A DNA stretch of 64,000 nt from Epiperipatus broadwayi (GCA_028023455.1 JAQFVV010012435.1:2110001-2174000), one strand, 5' to 3'. Counted from the first letter of the stretch, positions 34,643 to 47,827 are shown. A program made the numbers and translations. The notes: a model not told the origin generated them from the sequence alone.

Positions 34643-34939
34643 AAATTTTTGGTACTTGTGGAGGAAGAGCATGATGGCCGCTAGAGGCGCTGTTTCTGTA
34701 TTAGCACACAGAACATACAGAGTCAGGGCCCCGAAAGCAGAAATGCTTCTTTCAGCCGATAGGTAGCGCTGTTCACATGTGTATGCACAGGAACCTTCCA
34801 CAAGCTAGCTGGCAGCAAAGTTGCCCACCTGGTGGTGCTGGTTGCCATGCGTAAGCCCATGTAGCTTACGTCATCTGCTAACATAGAAACAACGCCTCTA
34901 GCGGCCATCATGCACCTCCCCCACAAGTGCCAAATTTTT
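34643..34939. mobile_element. GC-rich MITE-like foldback element
   Basis: Terminal arms of about 55 bases: AAATTTTTGGTACTTGTGGA then CATGATGGCCGCTAGAGGCG at the left are mirrored at the right (CGCCTCTAGCGGCCATCATG, CCACAAGTGCCAAATTTTT). The middle is rich in G+C (AGCGCTG, GGTGGTGCTGGTTGCC) in clear contrast with the flanks. No protein; the open frames at 34580-34926 are by-products of the composition. Structure and size fit a MITE. The compositional contrast points to origin outside the local background. Confidence 0.85.
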
Positions 34940-37900
34940 ATACCAGATTATTTTATTAAAACTTAAATATAGAAAACAAAATTTTAAAAGCTTTTTATTT
35001 GCAATTATTCTGTTATTAAATGTTTGCAATTATATGATATAAATGGGAAAATAGTAAAATAGATGTGTTTTTTCTTAAAGTGTGAATTAATAATTATTTT
35101 TTTATGTATATGCTAAAATTTAGTCAGTTTTCAAATTGTAATAGGTATATATTGTTTTTTTCATTAAAAATAAATATATAATATTTTTAAAGTTTCACTT
35201 TTTTGCTTTATCTCATGGTTTGATAATAATTTTGAAAATAATTGAAATCAAATAAAAGAGAAGGGAATTCATAATTCTGTAATAAATAAATGTATATTTA
35301 ATGACTTAAATTATTCTCGAGTCCCTGAAATCATAGTATCAAGATTTTGGTATGATGTATAAATAAATATTTATTAATATTATTTACAAATGAAATTGTC
35401 ATAATAAAATATGTAACGAATATGAAAACATCATTATATAGCTTTGATAGCTGTCTAATTGTAGTGATATCTGTAAGATGAACATTTTATAAAAGTAAGC
35501 TCACACGAATTATATAAACGTTCCAATTTTAATTATTATTATTATTTTTTGTATTGTTTGACTTGTTGTGAAATGACATGGGTGAGGTGAGTCATTATAT
35601 ATTATGGATACTTATTATAGCAAAAGTATTCTGATTAAAAGTAGGGAATTGTGAATAATTTATTATAGCTTTAAACACAAACATTTACTTGTAGCACTAT
35701 TGATAGAATCTGGTGTATAATAATGTCTAGATGCCTAGTCTGATGAATTTCATAGTATTTTTTTTTAAAAATTTAAATCATTTACAAAATTATATAAACA
35801 TAAAACTTTTATCAGTTAAAATATATATGGAATTTTACCTATAATGCAGTGATGATGTTAATCAGTTTTCATTTTCCAACATCTTATAGTTTTAAAGTTA
35901 TAAATTACATATATATATGACTATCTTGCATGCCAGTAGATAAATAGTGGGTAATTGAATAGATTAAATTATAGTTTTTAGTAATTTGTTTCAAAAAGTT
36001 TCCTGGCAACATATACATTTTAGATGTGTGCTGAAGCAGTAGCAATAATAATGTGGAAAAGTGTTATTGATTATGGAATAATATTGGGTTTCGGAATAAA
36101 AGCACAAAGAATTATAAGCAATTTGGTCATACTATTTTTGTGCTGTTAATAATTACAAAAATTATTAAATACAATGTATAAAATTCGATTATATCTTATC
36201 TTTCAACTATAACTTTATTTGGCTTTACAAAAGTTTATTGAAGTAAACAGCAGAAAAAAGATGACAGGGCATCTTTTAAATATTTTCACTGAATACAAGA
36301 AGGATGCATTGGACAAAATAAAAAAGTGGAAGAGGGGAAAGAACTGGCATTGTGTTGTGTCTGAGAAGAGCGAGATCCATTTATAACCTTACCTGTACCA
36401 TATTTGTCAGTATGATCCAATGGTATCAATATTTTGTCATGATTTCTTATTAATGACCATGTTTGGATACATTTGTGGGTCTTGGTCAGATATGCACAAA
36501 ATTGAAAATGTAAGATGAATTGCAGGAAAGAAATTCTGAGAAAAATTAGCAAATGATAATGAAATTTGTGCATTCTGTCCAAATAGTCTATGAGACATAG
36601 TTTTCTGACTTAGTATATGGTTTCATTTCATTTTATCTATGGCACATTCACATGTCAGATCTATTTGGGTAAAGGATCATCATTGTCTTAGAAATGATAT
36701 AATTGATAGAGCAATAAGATGTAATTTGGTTAAAAAATCCAAATATTTATATTTCAGTGACCAGAATTTGAATTGATATATTAAGATTTTATTCCAAATG
36801 TGTCAGAGGAAGTTTGAGATGTTTTTCTATGGAAATAGAAAAGGCAAAAAAAGCTATTTCTCTTAATTTGGTCAGAAGTATAATTAGAATGGAAAGAAGA
36901 GATAGATTTTATCTGTTGCTGGTCTGAAGCATGGAGTCCAATGCTAGGCTAAAATTTACATCTTGAAAAAATTAAATCAAGTGCTTTCTGAATGAAAATG
37001 GTAAATAGTAAACTCCTAAATTTGTAAAACATGTCAAATTACCTCAAATCTTCTTCAACTTTTTTTCCCACCAAAATTTTCAACAAAGGAAGTACAATCT
37101 CTGAGCAAATTCTAAAGTGAAATAAACAATAGGCATATAGTGTGTACCATAAATACAAGTATATTGAAAAGGATAATTTTGCTTATATAGAAAGATATTC
37201 ATGCTAAGAAGTTTATCATTTAATTTCCTTTAAGTGATTCTGGTGAAGTGCAAAGACATATGTCTCAGGGAAAGTATGGAATAGAATTCCTAAGGAAAAG
37301 CGAGGAGCGCTAGTAGATTGGAAAGTAACAAGTCTGCCAGTACAAATGGACTCCTGAACTAAACCTTAATGAAAAATCCTTAGTAAACCAATCAAGAATA
37401 ATTTATTGAATTGGAACATATGTACAAGAAGATAGAAAGATAATATCATTATCCATATATTAGACATGGAATGGGTTGCGCTAGTTCCTGTACAAATATT
37501 CTAAGAAGTTTTTTGAAATCTATTCTAGTAATGGACTTATGCAAAAAATAATACACTCAAAGGAAAGCACTGTGGAATTGCTTAATTTTGTTTAAGTCGT
37601 GATCCATTTTTCCATTGATCCCCTATTTGGTAATAAGTTGGTTAATCAGTGTTTATGACTTGTGGAGTGGTTGTTTGAGCTTAGCTCAATATATCTTCAC
37701 AAGAGCACCACCACTAATTAAATCGAAAAGCAGTCCGACTAGTAAAGGCATCCATTTAATGGTGTGATTATATTTTATCTGTGATAAATTTTTACTGAAT
37801 AGATAATCACATTCTCACAGAACTTTTTTTTACACATTTTACACGTAGAAGGATTTACATATAAAGTATGATCTGCTGCTTTTTAAATAAGTATTAAATG

Positions 37901-38986
37901 TGGCTCAATGGTCTAATTCTCTGTCTATTTTAGTTTAGTATTCAACAAATTTTTGGATTATCTTCGATATTTATTCTTTTATATTTGTAATATATTTATT
38001 GCTTATTGTAAAGTCTGCTCTCGGAAAAATATTCCACACCACTATTCTTATGTGGAGTTTTTTATAGTAAACTTGAGTGATCTAATACATCTCATTGAAA
38101 CACATATCTATAAATTAGTCCAAAAATTTGGTCTGCATTATTACCAAGTGCCCATTGATTTTTCATGCTTATAATAAGTGGTTCTGGAATAGAATTTATA
38201 TAATGGGTTAGTACTTCCAATATGAACATCAAAATTAATTTAATAAAGCCATATGATGGGGCTACCATATCTATTAAGCATTTTGGGCCCAGTAACTAAC
38301 GTTTTTGAAAACAAAATTAGCAGTACAAATTTTAAAATAAAAAAGTATTTTATATTTTCAATCACAAATATTATAAGCTGAAGTTTTACAAATAGAAGTA
38401 GGATTATTAAGCACCAATTTCTGAAAATGTAAACTATCATGAATCACAGTCAATATGTGGCATATGATTGACTTTTGCTTGATATCTATAATCCCTTTGA
38501 TTACCGTCTTAGAATTCAACAAATGCTGTAATGTACCAAGGCTCAAACTAAATACATCAAAAAAATATTAGTGAAGTCAGTAGGTCAGATTTGAATTGAT
38601 GCTCTTCTGTCCATAATGTTATTTTAAGATTAGGCATGGATTCAAATATGAGAGCACTTAGAATCTATCAAAACTTTAATGTGTCTCAGGTGTGCTGTTT
38701 TGATTATTCTAAATTCATTTTATGTATTTATAGTTTGGAATGTGACTAGTTCAAAGATCTTCAGTACATATATTTTATTATTTTCATCAGGAATATATTA
38801 AATTAAAATGTTTTTGATATGATTTTTATTAGTGGTGAGTGTGTTTTTATCATTGTTTAACAACATTTTTTTCTAAATATTTTGAATTGTAAAGTGTTTG
38901 ATCTGTTGCACATGTGTCCATATGATGTTCAAATATCAAAAGTTTAGGTTGGGCACTGGCTATTATGAAGCAAGCTAAAGTAATAT
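34940..38986. other. No recognisable gene in 4 kb
   Basis: 36240-37640 and 38240-38550 are less extreme in A+T and have scattered open frames (e.g. minus strand 36286-36582, 38358-38546), which may be decayed transposon coding DNA. None shows a motif I can name. Confidence 0.4.
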
Positions 38987-39084
38987 GTCAAGTGTTGGTG
39001 GCCGAGTGGTCAGCACAGCAACCTTACAAGCAGTTGTCGCGGGTTCGCTTCCCGGCCGATGCTTTGACACAGGAAAAAAAGAAG
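38987..39084 (+). repeat. tRNA-derived SINE family A, copy 3 (best tRNA likeness)
   Basis: GTCAAGTGTTGGTGGCCGAG then TGGTCAGCAC forms an A box; GCGGGTTCGCTTCCCGGCCG contains a B box and a 4-bp T stem around a 7-base TTCGCTT loop. GTGTTGG near the start can pair with CCGATGC near the end like an acceptor stem. It ends TTTGACACAGG plus A run. The type is reminiscent of a Ser/Leu-like TGGCCGAGTGGTTA head. It is not a functional tRNA because of the extra flanking stem and A tail. Confidence 0.9.
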
Positions 39085-39723
39085 TAATACTTATGGATTC
39101 CAGGGTCTCAGAGATTGACTGAAGGTTATTAAATTAAACATTAGTTATAAAAATATATTAAGAAATATAAATATGAAAAAAGGACTTTTTATTTGAAATT
39201 TTATTTTAGGTTCCAAAAATTCTAACTGTATAACTGTATATAGAAATCCTTAGTTCCTATTTTCACCACTACAGTATCGTTGCAGCTAACCATGCAGCGT
39301 AAACATTGGAAACTTATTTGTAATATCTTTTAACATTTCTTTATTTATGTATATTGTACTACACCTTTTTAGTAATTATTGCAATTATTTGTTGATTTCA
39401 TAAAAAACATTAAAATGTTTTATGCCTTTGTTACAATATTTACTTCTAAGGGTCTGAATTGAGAAAACTTTTTATTTTAGAATAGAGGTTAAGCACATCT
39501 TTTTACCTCCTTGCGAACCTTTTATTTATATGTCCTAAGTTTTTATCTGAAGCCAGGTAGAAGAATAATAACACTTTATCCTCAATGAACATAGCTGTCA
39601 TTGCTTGCCATTATGTTAATTGGAATAATTTATTCTAGTATCTCAATTGATAATTGTTTTATTTTCAAGTTACATTTTAATTTAATTATTACTAATTTTC
39701 TTCTTTTCTGAGCCAATGTAGTA
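39085..39723. other. Featureless interval
   Basis: No gene or repeat recognised. Confidence 0.45.
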
Positions 39724-40450
39724 TCTTGTAATTAATGAATATATTCTCAGAAAAGGTACTGTTTTTAATATGCATCTTTATTACTGCTTAGTGTTCTTTC
39801 AGTATATTCAATATATATTCATGGCATATAATATTATGATTACAAATTCTTTATATCAGTGTTTAATTATTATCTAATAATCTATTCAATGTATTTAATT
39901 TAAATTTATTTAAATCACCCATTTTTTTGATATGGGTGTCTTTGCTTCTTTTTTGTTGGTAGAAAAACGGTCATTAGCTATTGCACATGCTCCTGTGACC
40001 TGCTTTCTGTCCTCTCTTCTCTATGCACACTATTTCTGCTTTTGTTAGCTACTGATGTAATAGAACCCTCAGAGATAAAGAACACACATCATTATTTACA
40101 GATAATGAGCAAAATACCAGCCACAGATTTGAGCTAATAAAAGCAGAAATATTGTGCACAGGTAGAGAGGACAGGAAAAGGAATGTCAAAGAAGCATGTG
40201 CAGTAGCTAGTAACCATTTTCTATTAGTAGAAAAACAGCAAGTATACCCATATCAAAGAAATGGGCGATTTGAATATGCTGAATAGATTATTAGATAATA
40301 ATTAAATATGGATGTAAAGAACTTGTACTCACACCACTGTACATACACCATAAATATGATATACTGAATATATTGAAAGCATGCTAGGCAGTAATAAAGA
40401 TGAATATTAAAAAACTATCTTTTCTGAGAATGTATTCATTAATTACAAGA
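39724..40450. mobile_element. Large foldback element, about 325-bp arms
   Basis: TCTTGTAATTAATGAATATA at 39724 is mirrored by the complement of the end near 40450. Along the arms CACCCATTTTTTTGATATGG, CACATGCTCCTGTGACC / AGCATGTGCAG, GTCCTCTC..CTATG and TTTCTGCTTTTGTTAGCT return in inverse order. The centre is about 40049-40126. At roughly 727 bp it is the longest inverted repeat in the window. Arms differ by small indels and substitutions. No transposase frame in either arm or centre. Confidence 0.85.
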
Positions 40451-40839
40451 AATTACGTTTTAGCATTTTTCATATATATATATTACGTTTTAAACATCTC
40501 TACTTTTGTTTTCTGTTTGATAATCAATACTCATGCAAGTATAATAGAATGACAGCTGAAGATTTTCACTATTGTCAAGGGAAATTAAAACTTTAAAACA
40601 CAATCTTTATTTTGTTTTTAAACTTAAAAAAAATTATTGTCATTGTTTTAAAATTTATTTTAGGAGGCCTTCATTAGCTTTGCATAGAAACATATTTCTG
40701 CAAACATTTCTTTTCTTTTTTTAAGCAGTACCTAAATTTTATTTTTTTCTAACGTTTGATTGTTTGTTTAGAAAATTAGAAGTTTTATTTTGAATGTTTT
40801 TTAAATTCATATTTACTTTTTTTACAAGGACTTTATTGT
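40451..40839. other. Featureless interval
   Basis: A+T-rich; nothing recognised. Confidence 0.45.
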
Positions 40840-40995
40840 ACTGAGATGCACCATCCATCTGACATGTCAATGACCTGTTGTTTGAATCCGGGTCAAGTAA
40901 AATTTTTAGAACACTTAGGATTTTTTCCAGCTAACTATCTATCATTGATCAGTAAATGGGCATCTAATTGTCATTATCTAGAAAAGTAAATGATA
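40840..40995 (+). repeat. Dispersed repeat family SINE-B, plus copy
   Basis: Contains a B-box-like TTGTTTGAATCCGGGTCAAG, then AGAACACTTAGGATTTTTTC, CCAGCTAACTATC and CAGTAAATGGGCATCTAAT. The second half matches 5940-6085 (minus) and 59560-59800 (plus). A convincing A box is not visible upstream (CACCATCCATCTGACATG). Probably a tRNA-derived SINE older than family A. Confidence 0.5.
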
Positions 40996-43594
40996 TAAAT
41001 ATGCTTGTGTCTTTATCATATGGAAGTTGGCAAATTTCATTAAGTTAGGCCTTCTTTATATACTGTTTTTTTGTGAGGAATTTATTTTTAAAAAGGCAGT
41101 AACTTTATTTACTCTTTTAGATCCTTGAGAATGAAACTTTTATGAAACTCTTATGAAAATGCTGATTAATATTGGAAACACTTATTTTTAACTTCATGCA
41201 AGTTTGAAGTGCTTATTGACCTAAAATTATTGGATTGTAGTAATCATCATGAGTCTGGTTTACTTGCATATATAATTAATTCTATTTTACAAACATAGTC
41301 ATGTCTTACACTATTCAGTTATGTTGACAGCTTAATTAGATGATGTGAAATTTGGTTTATGTAGACTCCCATTTGGAGGTATTCATTGTAAAGGTGGTTA
41401 TAGCATTAAAATCACTTAATCTTTTAATGGTTAAAACATTTTCATTGTTCTTCATATAGCTATTTTTGTAATCATTCAATATTGAATTTAGTAAATATTA
41501 AACCTTTATTCTGTATTTGAATTTAATAAATTAGACTTGATTTGTTTGAACTATAAGTTTACAACAAAAAGACATCCTAAAAAATCATATTTGAAATTTA
41601 AAAATTTAGAAAAATATTAATAAAGATAGTACATGATGAGAACAGTGAACTTTTTTGTCATTGTGCATAGTAAGGAAAAGCTCAGCAGCCGGTAAAAAAA
41701 AAAAAATAATGAAATCATTAATGAATGGATTTTTTTATTTTAAAATGGAAAAAATGTATGAATAAATGGGAAGTCTTTATAAATTTGTCAAATTCTGCTC
41801 TAAAATTTAAAATTACATTTATAATTTTTAAAATATTACAAACATTGTGAAATATATTAAAAAGTGTTTAAAAAATATTCAAATAAAATCAAATTGTAAT
41901 AATGTGTACTTTTGTTTTTAAATAGGTATTGTACAGATATTGTGTGAAAATAATCAAAAATATTTAAATAGAATATGAAAACAAGCAAGTTTTTCTTGGT
42001 CATTAAAAACAAAACAGTTGAGTGTACAATGCTCTTGTAACTGTTCTCAATGGTTTGGAAGCATTGAAGTTTGTTTTGGCTGTAGACTTCTGCTCTTTCC
42101 GGATTTTTTTAAATTAATAAAGCAATACAGTTTCTATTGGTAAAATAGCACAAAAGTTAGTTGCAAGAGAGCAAATGAATGGTTAAAAATCCATCAGTGC
42201 TCTTTCCAAAGATCTACAAATGAAAATCATTAATTACAGACTAATTTTGGTTTTACTTTTTGTATGAAGTCATATGTTCCATTATATTTCCTTTTTAATT
42301 TTAGCTTATCAGTCTCTAAATACTGGGAATGTATATCATTTTGTTACTTTCTGCATGTATTCACAAAGCTTTTCATCACATATATGTGCACAAACACTTA
42401 TATATCGAATATTCATTCTAGTTAATATTTGACATTTTTTATTTATGAAAGTAAAAATGTTGATATATATATATATTGCATTTGATTATTGTTATATGAT
42501 AATAAATATATTTTGGTGAGTATATTTATTCTTGACAGTATGCTAAAAGAGTAATTAAATAAATCTCACTCATTAAAATACGTAAATCTAAATCAATTCA
42601 AATAAATTTTAATAGAATTGAATAAGTAAATATATGGTTCATTTCTAAAGAATATTGTTACTTTGAAGAGTTGGAAAAATTATAAACAGTATCCATCTCC
42701 CAAAAAAGCATATGGGGATTCGATCCTCCTCCTCCTTTACCATTAATCAAAATGTACTATTAAGTTAATAGGTCTTTTTCACTTACAAGCAAAAATTCGA
42801 AGTTATTTTCATATTTTATTAATTATTCATATTTTATTATTTTCTTAATATAGTTAAATATTTTCAAAATAAATTAAAAAATCTAGAAAACAGTAATAAT
42901 GTAAACTCTCAATTCATTAGATATTCTACCTATTATTTTTCTGTATCCATTATGTCATTTCATTGCTCCCAAACTTAGAGCCATAAAAAATATTTGTTAT
43001 GGAAATACATGTATATTGTTTTTCAACTTTTGGTTTCTCATGAATATTTAAAAAAAAAAAAAAGTGTTTTGTTAAGAATAATAGTAACAATTTTATTTTA
43101 TAGTAAAATTAAATTATTGTTTTTAATAATCATTATTTAAAACTAATTAAAATTAACACCAGTCTTACAAACCCACATATCTCCCTACTTTTACTAATAT
43201 AAAGTTACGATAGAATGTCTTAGGGGAGAAAAAATTGTTACAAAAACAAACTTTTATAATAAAAAAGTCCTGCTAAATTATGCAATGAGGATTTTCTTAT
43301 CTTATAGTAGTTATACTTGTCAGTTAGAAATGAATGTCTTTATCATTAAAATGAAATTGTGTAGCACAATATTTCAAAATGAACCGCAAACTAGAACTAA
43401 TATAAAGCCATTCCATGTTATTAAGAGTACACCATACAGTAATCACAATATTATGGATTTAATTTAAGATGTAATGGAAAAGAGTTCAATTAATTTTATT
43501 TATTTTTTCACATTTTTTTTTTGCAAATGAATGAACAAAGGTTATCCTTCTTTCCTCTGTTTCTTTTGAAAAGAATCAAAAAAGTAAAATTATG
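40996..43594. other. Featureless 2.6-kb interval
   Basis: Contains a TA run near 42466 and a CTCCTCCTCC block near 42725 next to GGGATTCGATCC (B-box-like on the complement), but no complete element. No gene recognised. Confidence 0.45.
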
Positions 43595-43686
43595 ATTTTT
43601 TTCTCATGTGTCATAGCATCAGCCGGGAAGCGAACCCGCTAACCCGGGATAACATGTCGCTGACTTCTCGACCACCAATGCTTAAA
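43595..43686 (-). repeat. tRNA-derived SINE family A, copy 4
   Basis: On the minus strand it runs from AAGCATTGGTGGTCGAGAAG through GGGTTAGCGGGTTCGCTTCC to ATGCTATGACACATG plus A run. The anticodon-arm region is shortened (CGACATGTTATCCC) relative to 49653-49748. Complete at both ends. Confidence 0.87.
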
Positions 43687-44467
43687 ATTATGATTTGTAG
43701 AATGTTTTGGACAGTTATGCATAAAGTTAAAAAAAAGTAATATTATGATAAATTACTTTAAAATAGAAGTAAGACTTATTTATTATTATTATTAATAAAG
43801 CATTAGAGCTAGATATAATTGAGTTAAGTTGACACAGAAATATGTATATTTCTATTAAGCTAACCGTAGAATACAGTAATTTAGAATTAAACTTTTGGTT
43901 TTGAATTATTGTATTTTTTTAAAAAAAAGCCGATCACAAACTTACTTTGAAATATATTTATTGCCCATTTAAGCCTTTTAAAGCATTAATCAATAAAACA
44001 CTAATTAATAAATCATTTATTTAATTTTTTTAATTTATATTGATTTTCTTCCTATAAAAGTAAAAGTAAGTTGTAAACATTTAACAAAGCAAGTATTCTG
44101 CGATGTTGATACCTCATGAAGAAAATCTTTATTCACTCTCTCTTTGATGTAAATTATATAACTCAAAGTAATTTAACAATCAATGAAGTATAATTGTATC
44201 CCGGGTAAGAATGGTTAACACACAAGAACTACGATCAATTATTTTGTTTTTCTTTTTATAACATATCTGAATAAATATTTGTTTTAACATGTATAATTTA
44301 TTTTTAAATCCAAAGAATTTTTTTTTCTCGTTTGAATGCTTTCTGAATTTTTAATTACATGTATGTTTTTATCTCACCTCCTCCCCCTTCTTTTTTTATT
44401 TATAATTTTTATTTCATGTGCAAAATGTATATATAAAATAACGTGTGCATATTTACTATGAAGAGCA
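43687..44467. other. Featureless interval
   Basis: A+T-rich; nothing recognised. Confidence 0.45.
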
Positions 44468-44545
44468 ACGTGGTGTCGTGGCAGAACATAAACTTATTAT
44501 GTTTGGGACCTGGGTTTGAATTCGAATCGGATAAAACTTTAACAT
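44468..44545 (+). repeat. tRNA-like fragment, possible separate SINE
   Basis: GTGGTGTCGTGGCAGAAC is A-box-like and TGGGTTTGAATTCGAATC is a B box, about 50 bases apart, followed by GGATAAAACTTTAACATC. The word order matches tRNA-derived SINE heads but no second copy was found here, so a tRNA pseudogene is an alternative. Confidence 0.4.
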
Positions 44546-45179
44546 CTTTTTTTGCTTTAATCAGGGTTAGATTTTTTTTTCTTTTAAGTAGCAATCTCAT
44601 CATTTAACCTACTATTTAAAATTAATTGATTAATGGGTATATTAACCATTTTTAGCTAGAGAATAAAATAAAGATAAATAAAAACAAAATTCAGATTTGG
44701 AAGACTAATGTTATGTCTTTATTTTTTCTTTATTTCTTTGTGGCAGGTTGTTGAAGATTCATTGCCCTGCAATAATCTCTTTGAAGGTTATTTTATTTAT
44801 ATATGTACTATAAAATAAATTTAAGATTTTTTTGAAAATACATATAAAAAATGATATTTACATTATTATTCTGTCTACCAAGCTTGGCTGCCATTTTTTT
44901 AAATTATATATTTTCAGAACCTACAAGTATTTGTTTGTTTTTTCTCAATATTATTTTACTGAATATGTATTATTCTTTATCAGTTAAGTTTAAAAAGATA
45001 TTAATAAGTCAATTATAAACTTCTGTTAACTTTAAAAAATATTAATAAATCTATTATAAATTACATTCACATGGTTTAATTAAATTTATATATATTATAA
45101 TGTGTCATTGCTAACATGTTCTGAACATTGCCATGTTTTTTTTTTTTAGGTTCAGTGTAACATTGACAAGAGTTTTTTT

Positions 45180-45310
45180 TTTTTTACTACCATTTTTTCA
45201 AAATGATTAAAATTTGGAATCTTCAATTGACATAAGTCTATACAAAGGAGTATTTCCAAAGGTATGGACTTCTGCCATCCCAAAAAGTCTGTGTTAATGG
45301 GCACAGTGTG
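45180..45310 (+). pseudogene. Possible non-LTR RT fragment
   Basis: The plus-strand text SLYKGVFPKVWTSAIPKS fits the RT segment usually of the form 'SL..G.FP..WK.A...PI.KS' in CR1/Jockey-type LINEs. The fragment is very short and no neighbouring blocks (SPG.D, NYRPIS) were seen, so chance resemblance is possible. Confidence 0.25.
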
Positions 45311-46880
45311 ATACTTTATCTGAAAAAACAGCCCCACAATGGCAATGCAATATCAGAAGTTGTTATAACCGAATATCCATTCGTTATGTAATTTATTTTA
45401 TATTTGTATTGATATTCAATACAACTACTTCTTTGCTTCTTGTCAGCCATTTTATCTTCAAAATTTATTGTAGGCTTGTGAAAGTGGATAATTTTTAAAA
45501 AATAGCTGCCAAGTTTGGGAGAGAGGATAATACTTAAGTATGTAAAAAAATTAACTAAAACTGGAAATACAGTTTATAATTTCACCTTTTTTTTTACATG
45601 CAATATGTTGTATTCTGTCAAACTTTTTTTTAATAGTTAACCCATTTTGTTAGGCATATGTATTTTTAGTATTGATAACAATTTTGGGAATAAATAATAA
45701 TAAACATTAAAGGATGAGGGAGAGTGGAGAATGGATGTTTTATAGAACAGTGTGCACAATGCTTATAATGTATAAATTCATAATTTCACAATTTATATAT
45801 AAATTGTTAGATGAAATGATCCTTGAAAATCTTAAACTGGACCCCGAGAGATTATAAAAGTCCTAGAAAGAGATCATATATAAGATGAATGAATGATCAG
45901 TATATGTCTCTATTTAAGTTCTTAATCTATATGTTGCAATTATTGAACATATGATCAGTATTCAGTTCCAAAAGAAAAGTATTAGGCTATTTAAATACTA
46001 ATAATGTTAACTTTGCTCATAGATATTTATCTTCTGCTTTTTATGAATAATGTGGATACAATTTTTTTAACAATTATGGCAAGGCTTTTAAAGCAAATAG
46101 ATATTATCACTGATGTATTTTTCAAAAATATGTCAAGATTTTTAAGTGTATTTGTTTTGATATCAGGTCAATGAAGTTTGAACAGCCATGATCTGAATTA
46201 TAGTATAAATGACTTACTAGACAGGTTTTAAAAAAAATACTATCAGCATTATGATGTCTACTAGTGGATGCATTTATATTTTCCAAGTAAGATTATTACC
46301 ATAGAGATTGCTGTTATGATACAATAGATTATTGATTTTCTTCTGAGCAGAAGTTATTTATCATCTCAATCTGCAATTGTTGAAGGAATGTAAATGGTGT
46401 CACATAAAGTATTTCATAATCCTCTACATCTCATGGTTATAGCCTTATAATATTATTTGTGGTATTATATTGATTTGATTTTATTAATATTCATTTAATG
46501 TTTTAACTTATTAGAATAATCGTCACACCAGATCATCCTTTACAAGTAATATCGTACCAAAAACTTGTGAATCAATTAGGCTCTTTAAAATAGCTTTGTT
46601 CTGTTTAATAATTAGGAGTGTACCCGTTGTTAATTCAAAGAGTCAATACTCTTTAAGAAATTATTAGGAATAGTTATGAAAGTCAAAAATATGATAAAAA
46701 TATGTTAGTGCTTTTTCTATTTCCACCAAAGGCAGCTATTATAGTTTTCTAAATAACAGGATGTAGGGAAAATATAACATATTAAACTTAGCTCTTTATA
46801 TGAATATAAATAGATTATTTTACCATTCCTTGCCCAATATAAACTTAAATCCAATTAATGATTAATATATATATATATAT
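45311..46880. other. Featureless interval ending in a TA microsatellite
   Basis: No gene recognised. An (AT)n run at about 46866-46882 directly abuts the duplicated segment that follows. Confidence 0.45.
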
Positions 46881-47111
46881 ATTTGATGATGAGAGTTTGA
46901 ACTTTTTTATTCTTTGCTAGGGTAGTGTTTATAGACCAATGTAATTAGGTGGATCAACTATGGGCCAGCTACCTGAAAGAATGTGCTAAGTCTATGGAAA
47001 AACTTCCAAATTTATTCAGTCTAGATTCGATGCCAGGTTCTAAATCATCTAACATATTTAGTCATAACAATACTGTAAGAGTTCAAATAAAAAATGATTA
47101 ACTATAGTTTA
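46881..47111 (+). repeat. 231-bp direct duplication, copy 1
   Basis: Starts ATTTGATGATGAGAGTTTGA and ends AAATGATTAACTATAGTTTA. The same 231 bases recur at 47597-47827 with only about two differences seen. It is flanked on both sides by TA-rich DNA. No frame, no tRNA boxes. Near-identity shows a recent event. Confidence 0.95.
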
Positions 47112-47495
47112 TATATATATTGTTTAAATTGAACATAAACACGTATAACATTTTTTTGCATTTATCTATAGTGGAAACAGTGTATTTACTTGTAAATATA
47201 TATGATATCATTTACACTACTGTGTAAAATAATTGATATCTGCTTTACATAAATAAATTTATTTTAGATTTTTATCATTAATTTGATGTTGAGAAGCTAT
47301 ATAAAACTTAAGTCTTTAATACTGGGCCCCAAATTTTACTTGTTTATCCTACTGTAGACGTTGTCAAATGTGTGCTAAGAAAAACATTATAATTAAACTA
47401 TTAAGTGGTTTAATTATTTTGAGAAGCTTGCCATTTTCCCTGCCACCTCATGACAGTAATTATCATAGCATGTCCAGAATTTTTATAGCAATACT

Positions 47496-47506
47496 GGGGG
47501 GGGGGG
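47496..47506 (+). repeat. 11-G homopolymer
   Basis: A run of eleven G lies between the two 231-bp duplicates. Comparable G runs are at 11052-11064, 48343-48352 and 59917-59927. Confidence 0.95.
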
Positions 47507-47596
47507 CAGGTTTTAAATAGCCTCATTTAAGGCAAAGATCTAATAATTCCTCATAGAGGAACATAAGGTAAGGTGGTACTCACAAATCTTGCTTTT

Positions 47597-47827
47597 ATTT
47601 GATGGTGAGAGTTTGAACTTTTTTATTCTTTGCTAGGGTGGTGTTTATAGACCAATGTAATTAGGTGGATCAACTATGGGCCAGCTACCTGAAAGAATGT
47701 GCTAAGTCTATGGAAAAACTTCCAAATTTATTCAGTCTAGATTCGATGCCAGGTTCTAAATCATCTAACATATTTAGTCATAACAATACTGTAAGAGTTC
47801 AAATAAAAAATGATTAACTATAGTTTA
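47597..47827 (+). repeat. 231-bp direct duplication, copy 2
   Basis: Differs from copy 1 at ATTTGATGGTGAG (A to G) and GGTGGTGTTTATAG (A to G). The 716-base spacing and 485 intervening unrelated bases make this LTR-like in geometry, but the ends are not TG...CA and no primer-binding site or gag/pol is present. Confidence 0.95.

Noticed and set aside
38240-38546. LTR-retrotransposon coding relic on the minus strand
   Set aside because: Open frames of 62-66 codons show no RT, RNase H or integrase motif.
44747-44788. Small exon VVEDSLPCNNLFEG after a good acceptor (TTTCTTTGTGGCAG)
   Set aside because: The donor (AAG/GTTATT) is weak, the segment is only about 40 bases and matches no Sema-domain block.
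46881-47827. A small LTR retrotransposon
   Set aside because: No TG...CA ends, no primer-binding site after the first repeat, no polypurine tract, no coding DNA inside.
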